From: Paenibacillus sp. Soil766 | GTDB lineage: Bacteria; Bacillota; Bacilli; Paenibacillales; NBRC-103111 | Length of the DNA stretch: 64,000 nucleotides | Direction of reading: 5' to 3' | Assembly: GCF_001428105.1 (NCBI RefSeq) | Contig: NZ_LMSJ01000012.1 | Location: forward strand, 413,124 to 477,123 | Shown: positions 60,601 through 64,000 of the stretch, in pieces | Layout of the letters: each line of letters starts with the position of its first letter | How positions within the stretch are numbered: position 1 is the first letter of the stretch | Notes under the pieces: generated by a model | Databases searched by the model: none | What the model was told of the DNA's origin: nothing | The model's input: only the letters and a program-made list of their open reading frames with translations | Made by a program: the position numbers and the translations under genes

Positions 60601-60774
60601 GGTAAAGGTCTTGGGGTTGTTGTTATTGGTGGTTTGATTACTTCGACGCTCTTGACGTTAGTCGTTGTACCTATTATTTACGAGTTGATCGAAAGTATGA
60701 AAACCCGCATTAGCGGCATGTTCAAAAAAAATAAAGGCAACAAAAAAATGACAACGAGTTCGTTAGAAGTATAA
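57661..60774 (+). CDS. RND-family efflux pump (AcrB/SwrC-like)
   Basis: The 1037-residue proton-driven transporter has the RND plan: helix 1 at about 13-31, a large outside loop, helices 2-6 (about 330-500), a second large loop and helices 8-12 (about 860-1015). The proton-relay pair is Asp397-Asp398 in GRVVDDSIVVIEN; the TM10 lysine of AcrB is replaced in GIVVTNAIVLID, as usual in Gram-positive members such as SwrC, which exports surfactin. GAGGGGAGTACAGG precedes the ATG. The adaptor gene follows by 12 bases. Substrate is unknown; lipopeptides or cationic compounds are likely from family knowledge. Confidence 0.9.
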   Translation: MNRLTHFSMKNVSALFIIMIMLFVGGLYSATQLKEENMPNVSFPVVAVTTTYTGAPKDVMDEITVPIEKKLANLEDLDSMQSTSSDNFSMVIIFFKQNVDIDKKKQAVQDALSSVSLPATAGAPKASTFGAASFPSNYLVAYANEGVSQTELDKTFKDTIKPGLEGIKGIDHMDIIGARDTSLDIELDAAALDVYGLSPGMVSNAINTAATKTPIGSIEIDGNSKMTRVTGNLSSLFDLQKVEITTPTGAIVTLDQVSKVKAITESDFNGRLDGKPAIGMILYKAGSANAVEFSEEIEKNITEWKTTLPNITFKSTFDSADQIKESISGLVREGIVGAVLASLMILVFLRNVRMTLIVLVSIPLSILITLLLMSTLDLTLNTMTLGGIFIAVGRVVDDSIVVIENIYASLEKAQERKESVIALATKQVSMAITSSTLATVGVFAPLALVTGVVGGFFRPFALTIACALLSSLIVALTVIPMLSKLLVLRSKPGKVQHDESAPTKMTMFYEKVLTWSLKNKIKTLLVALVLLIGTMAGTIPFLSVSFLPASAASHIMYFQLKLPYSTSFDATDSKTKEIETVLLDLKDSNGEPVFKFVEALVGYAGKDDEQIPYASQIFLEVNENVDPVKVQEQTTAYILSELPNGSEVEPKSMEGDFGVSSTDFAYTLQGDDQLQLEKAARMVKEKLNTFPELAEVEDNLSDAKTEIEIAVDQKKARAFGLSAASVRDAARTWISKQNLGDMKFDNIVYTTTVSLEKTDKNSLEKLGNIPLTAQNGSTILLKEVAKINETKGAASLARENQSQLVKVSAKINSDNKTAVSAKLATALKELELPEGVTPQITGVSEDVNESFTQLFVAMAAAIFVVYLIMVLAFGNASAPFAILFSLPLAVIGGLLGLVIAREPLTVTSMIGFLMLIGIVVTNAIVLIDRAQQLREEGYTVRHALIEAGKIRLRPIIMTAGATIMALVPLALGISAEGGLIGKGLGVVVIGGLITSTLLTLVVVPIIYELIESMKTRISGMFKKNKGNKKMTTSSLEV

Positions 60775-60786
60775 GGAGGCACATCG

Positions 60787-62085
60787 ATGATTAACGAAGG
60801 TTCACGAAGAGGGCATAGCAAATATCGCTGGATGGGGGTCATCACGCTGTTAACTGCAGCGACCGTGTTGGCGACAGCCTGCTCTGCACCAGGGGCTAAG
60901 GATGCGGCAACTGTACAGTTAACGCCTAAAGCGGTCAAAACAGAAGCGATCAAGCTGCAAAAGATAAGTAATCCGATTGAGCAGGTTGCGGATGTTGTAG
61001 CCGGAACAACGCTCGATGTGATGGCGAAAGCGAACGGTGAAGTTACGGAAGTTCTGAAGAAACGTGGCGAATATGTGACGAAAGGCGATGTCCTTTTCGT
61101 TATTGATAATAAAGATGCGCTATCGAATAAGCGCAAAAGCGAGCTGCAAGTGAAGAGTGCACAGGATTCCTTGCAGCAAGCTAGAGATAATAAAGTGAAT
61201 AATAGGAAAGATTTGGCTGATAACTTAGCTCGTACACAAACAGCTTTGAATAATGCGCAGCAGGATTACAACAAAATCAGAAATGATTTTGAAGCAGGTG
61301 TTGCTGCACAGCGACAAGTAGATCAAGTAAAGCAAGCGTTGGATAATGCTCAAATGAGCTTAGAGGCTGCGCAAAATAAGCTTTCCGCTTTCGATAACAC
61401 GGATGCCATCTCTTCTATTGAGACACAAGCAGCGTCTGCGAGTCTTACCTTAGAAGACGCTACGCGCGCTTTGGAGAATTACGAAGTGAAAGCTCCTGGC
61501 AGCGGTATTCTAACAGATTTCAATGTCGTGGTAGGCCAAACAGCATCTGCACAAGCAGGCAAAGTGGGTCAAGTTCAGCAGATCGATCCGATCAAAATCA
61601 AAACAGAGCTAGCTGAAACGAACTACCAGCTTGTGAAAAACAAGAAGGAGCTCGTGTACTATGACCCGAATACGCCTGATAAGAAAGGGACAGCTAAAAT
61701 TAGCTACCTAGCCCCAATCATGAGTGCTGCTTCCAAAACCTACACGCTGGAATTAGAAATTCCTAATCCAGATCGTACGATTCAACCAGGAGGCCGCTAC
61801 CAAGTCCAACTGACAACGGAAACAGAAGAGAAAGTGGCGGTTGTGCCTACACTTAGTGTCATTCGCGAAGAGTCGGATACGTTCGTATTCGTTCAGCAAG
61901 GTGATCAATATTTGAAACGGAAAGTGAAGCTTGGGCGCATTAACGGCGAGTTCCAAGAAGTATTGGAAGGCGTGAAAGAAAGCGAACAGCTGGTCATCTC
62001 GGGACAGAACACATTAAAAGACGGTCAAAAGGTGACAAGTCCAGCAACATCCGCACAACCGACGGCATCACCAGCTGCCAAATAG
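60787..62085 (+). CDS. RND/HlyD-type efflux adaptor lipoprotein
   Basis: The 432-residue protein has a lipoprotein signal with Cys32 in VLATACSAPG, a biotinyl-lipoyl-like half motif (ANGEVTEVLKKRGEYVTKGDVLF, about 80-102, cited in part), a long alpha-hairpin (about 115-215, QQARDNKVNNRKDLADN...), the second lipoyl half with APGSGILTDFNVVVGQ, and beta-barrel and membrane-proximal domains. In a cell without outer membrane it would dock on the pump and reach into the wall. It ends in a Ser/Thr/Pro-rich tail. AAGGAGG precedes the ATG. Confidence 0.9.
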   Translation: MINEGSRRGHSKYRWMGVITLLTAATVLATACSAPGAKDAATVQLTPKAVKTEAIKLQKISNPIEQVADVVAGTTLDVMAKANGEVTEVLKKRGEYVTKGDVLFVIDNKDALSNKRKSELQVKSAQDSLQQARDNKVNNRKDLADNLARTQTALNNAQQDYNKIRNDFEAGVAAQRQVDQVKQALDNAQMSLEAAQNKLSAFDNTDAISSIETQAASASLTLEDATRALENYEVKAPGSGILTDFNVVVGQTASAQAGKVGQVQQIDPIKIKTELAETNYQLVKNKKELVYYDPNTPDKKGTAKISYLAPIMSAASKTYTLELEIPNPDRTIQPGGRYQVQLTTETEEKVAVVPTLSVIREESDTFVFVQQGDQYLKRKVKLGRINGEFQEVLEGVKESEQLVISGQNTLKDGQKVTSPATSAQPTASPAAK

Positions 62086-62120
62086 CATCATTGAAATTCA
62101 TACTAAGGGAGACGTTATAA

Positions 62121-63830
62121 ATGAAAAAAAGACCATGGAAATCCAGTCTAACAGCCATTATGCTGGGAGCAATGATCGTTCAAGGAGGTACCGCAGCGTG
62201 GGCTGCGGAGCCTTCCACACCAACTGTTGTCGCACCAACTGTGAATTATGGTTTAACCAAGGATATTCGTGCTGCTATCAAAAGCGTAGCTGAAACACCT
62301 ACAGCGACGGGCTCACAGCTTGCTGTGACGGTTCGCCTATACAATGGGGGCACAACTCAGAACCGCGTGCCAGAACATGAGCTTCGCGTTCAAACTTCGA
62401 GCGGGATCTCTTACACGCTGAAACCAAGTGCAAGTAATAAAGCTTCCCTGCAACCGAAGGAAATTGCAGAGCTTGTTTATTTCGCATCCGTGGATTCGAA
62501 GGAAATCGGAAAGATTGAAAGTCTTTCGTTCGTGAATGTCGATTTATATGCCTATCCGAAGGTAGAGACTACACTGCTTTCCATGCCAACCAATCAAGTA
62601 TGGTATGGCGGTACGGGTAGCGCAGCGCTGGAAAGCATTGCAAGTGCGGGGTGGGGACAAGATTTCACTATTGCTGGTGTGAATTCAGGACTTACGTATA
62701 AGACGGTTGAAGCTTCGATTCAAAGCGGGGCAACGGGACGTGTAGCTGTTCTTACTGTCCTTGTAAACAATCCAGGAGAGGGCCGCGAAACTGTGCCAGC
62801 CTTCCGTGTAGATGCACAATCAGAGACGAAGAGTTATGAAGGAAAACGTACAGAAGTGGCTCCGGTTGTATTGGCTGCTGGAGAAAATACGTATATCCAT
62901 TACGCGATCCCAGTTGAGACCGGAGTGGAGTTAACGAACATCGTCGTGCTATCGACGGATACGTTCATTCCTAAAGATGGAGGTCAGTCTGAGGAACTGG
63001 CAACAGCTAAACTTGCTATCAACTGGCCAACAGATGGCTCTGCTGCATCAGCAATTGCATATAAGATTGGTCAACCCATTCCTTTCCATGCACAGGCCAA
63101 AGTGATTGATAAGACGACGGAAGTTTCATTAATGGAGCTGCATTTGCACGAGAACCCAGATGAAGGCTATAAAACGGCAGTCGCCAAATTCAAATTAACG
63201 AATACAAGCACAACACCAATCGCAACACCTACGTTTTTGACGGAACTAACTAATAAGACAGGTGCTTCCTATCAAGGTGTTCGACAAACGAATGTGACGA
63301 CGATGATGAACCCTGGTTTAAGTTATGTAGTCAGCTACTCGTATATTGTTCCACAATCCGAAGATAGTGAAAGCTTTGCTTTGAAAATATTAGATGCACA
63401 GGCTGCAGCTCCTTATACGACGACGATTGCTGCCCTACAAACGGACTTACAGAAGGAAACTACAGATAATCTTATTTCCTTGTACCCGATTGATGTGACA
63501 TTCAAAGACATATCTGTTAATATGCAATATGCAATGGGGACATACAACTACAAGGTGAGATTGGATCTAAGTATTTCACAGGTTGCAAACGTCGTGGTTG
63601 ATAACAATTTCTCCAAATTAAGATTTGAGATTGTAGATAGCTTAGGGCGAGTAGTAGGTTCTAAAGACGCATCTTTTATTGGGCCTAATAAATTAGTCAG
63701 TGGTATTCAAGTAATCGATGCAACGGGGGCGAATTTGGATCAATTTAGCTCACCTTTCACGATTAATATCTATGAAACCATGGATACACCGATGGGAACC
63801 GCGAAACGTTTAATCAAAGGAATCAAATAA
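62121..63830 (+). CDS. Exported protein in the RND pump operon, unknown
   Basis: The 569-residue protein has a signal peptide (about 1-29, LTAIMLGAMIVQGGTAAWAA) and no membrane segment, sorting motif or cysteines in the mature part. It seems to consist of three or four similar beta-sandwich segments in which phrases such as AVTVRLYNGGTTQNRVPEHELRV, VLTVLVNNPGEGRETVPAFRV and AVAKFKLTNTSTTPIATPTFL recur (cited in part). This is the look of conjugal or CARDB/FxLYD-type accessory beta domains. It follows the adaptor gene by 35 bases after AAGGGAG. It may be a third, extracytoplasmic part of the pump or its cargo helper; this is inference. Confidence 0.65.
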   Translation: MKKRPWKSSLTAIMLGAMIVQGGTAAWAAEPSTPTVVAPTVNYGLTKDIRAAIKSVAETPTATGSQLAVTVRLYNGGTTQNRVPEHELRVQTSSGISYTLKPSASNKASLQPKEIAELVYFASVDSKEIGKIESLSFVNVDLYAYPKVETTLLSMPTNQVWYGGTGSAALESIASAGWGQDFTIAGVNSGLTYKTVEASIQSGATGRVAVLTVLVNNPGEGRETVPAFRVDAQSETKSYEGKRTEVAPVVLAAGENTYIHYAIPVETGVELTNIVVLSTDTFIPKDGGQSEELATAKLAINWPTDGSAASAIAYKIGQPIPFHAQAKVIDKTTEVSLMELHLHENPDEGYKTAVAKFKLTNTSTTPIATPTFLTELTNKTGASYQGVRQTNVTTMMNPGLSYVVSYSYIVPQSEDSESFALKILDAQAAAPYTTTIAALQTDLQKETTDNLISLYPIDVTFKDISVNMQYAMGTYNYKVRLDLSISQVANVVVDNNFSKLRFEIVDSLGRVVGSKDASFIGPNKLVSGIQVIDATGANLDQFSSPFTINIYETMDTPMGTAKRLIKGIK

Positions 63831-63878
63831 TTGCACATGTGTTGAACAGAAAAAGCAGCCTGCTAATAGAGTCATCTA

Positions 63879-64000
63879 TGAACTGCACCCCAATTGTTAG
63901 ACACCATCTAACGATTGGAGGTGCAGTTTTTTTGTGTCAAAATTCAATTTAGAATTAAAGAATAAAGCTATTCATCAATATCTCTATATATTGAGCTAGT
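63879..64000 (+). mobile_element. Left end of an IS3-family (IS150-like) insertion sequence, cut by the window edge
   Basis: From 63879, TGAACTGCACCCCAATTGTT and the bases after it closely follow the left inverted repeat of IS150 as I recall it (TGTACTGCACCC...TTGTTGGAC). The tip is also a strong hairpin: AACTGCACC...GTTAGA pairs with TCTAAC...GGTGCAGTT (63881-63928), known in IS3-family ends to shield the transposase from outside transcription. A transposase-like reading frame starts at 63934. The right end lies beyond the window. Confidence 0.7.
63934..63999 (+). pseudogene. Start of IS3-type orfA with an early stop
   Basis: GTG at 63934 follows GGAGGT (63917-63922) and opens MSKFNLELKNKAIHQYL, which resembles the helix-turn-helix start of IS150-type OrfA. 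The frame stops at TAG (63997-63999) after 21 residues. Either the element is decayed or a frameshift lies just before the stop; the next bases are outside the window. Confidence 0.5.

Overview
The window reads as a chromosome segment of a Gram-positive, spore-forming Firmicute, most likely Paenibacillus or a close relative in the Paenibacillaceae. Pointers seen in the sequence are strong Shine-Dalgarno sites with many GTG and TTG starts, consensus sigma-A promoters, S-layer-homology (SLH) and copper-amine-oxidase-type stalk domains on exported proteins, two tiny YjcZ-type sporulation peptides (one behind a sigma-K-like promoter), a GlnR/TnrA box at amtB and a YesL-family protein. No rRNA, tRNA or CRISPR array was seen. 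It is mostly ordinary chromosome with a few accessory stretches; the only clear mobile DNA is the left end of an IS3/IS150-type element at the right edge.

Layout. 1-4.3 kb: the 3' part of a DEAD-box helicase gene, a YjcZ-type peptide, a YesL-family membrane protein, a free-standing RNA gene whose closing stem, length and terminator resemble 6S RNA, a cluster of inverted short repeats and xylulokinase. 4.7-9.4 kb: mntH behind metalloregulator-like boxes, a DUF1499-like protein, thiol peroxidase divergent from a GltC-like LysR regulator, and a MerR-YugP pair. 9.6-13.4 kb: amtB with a nitrogen-control box, followed by a GlnD-like nucleotidyltransferase (DUF294) and a DnaQ-like exonuclease, then a convergent JAMM peptidase. 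13.5-19.5 kb: MFS transporter, TlpA/ResA-like thioredoxin, citramalate synthase, DNA polymerase IV, MobB and ferredoxin. 19.6-26.8 kb: CHASE2-adenylate cyclase, FecR-domain protein and NHL-propeller/stalk protein in one probable operon, then an anchored L,D-transpeptidase.

26.9-33.2 kb is an amino-sugar uptake region: a promoter overlapped by a cre-like box, a second promoter with a leader terminator, an NgcE-type binding protein with two permeases (no ATPase), a GlcNAc-type PTS IICB and a PRD antiterminator. 33.3-38.8 kb holds pyrD (quinone type), a small (p)ppGpp synthetase, DUF309, a membrane thioredoxin, RsmF-type methyltransferase and an RsuA-type pseudouridine synthase. 39.0-50.9 kb is the most accessory stretch: an SLH protein, a 2169-residue exported protein rich in paired cysteines, a HAD phosphatase, a 613-residue exported protein and a TPR-glycosyltransferase abutting it. 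50.9-57.5 kb: second YjcZ peptide, a repeat-built acidic protein, nitroreductase, the queDEC genes and an OmpR-type two-component system. 57.6-63.8 kb: an RND pump, its lipoprotein adaptor and an exported protein, started from a region with two perfect 11-bp direct repeats typical of OmpR-family binding. 63.88 kb to the end: the IS3-family left end.

The best candidates for something undescribed are the amtB-nucleotidyltransferase-exonuclease trio, the CHASE2-cyclase/FecR/NHL operon, the cysteine-paired giant surface protein, and the exported-protein/glycosyltransferase pair. All gene functions are read from motifs in the translations; no database search was run.
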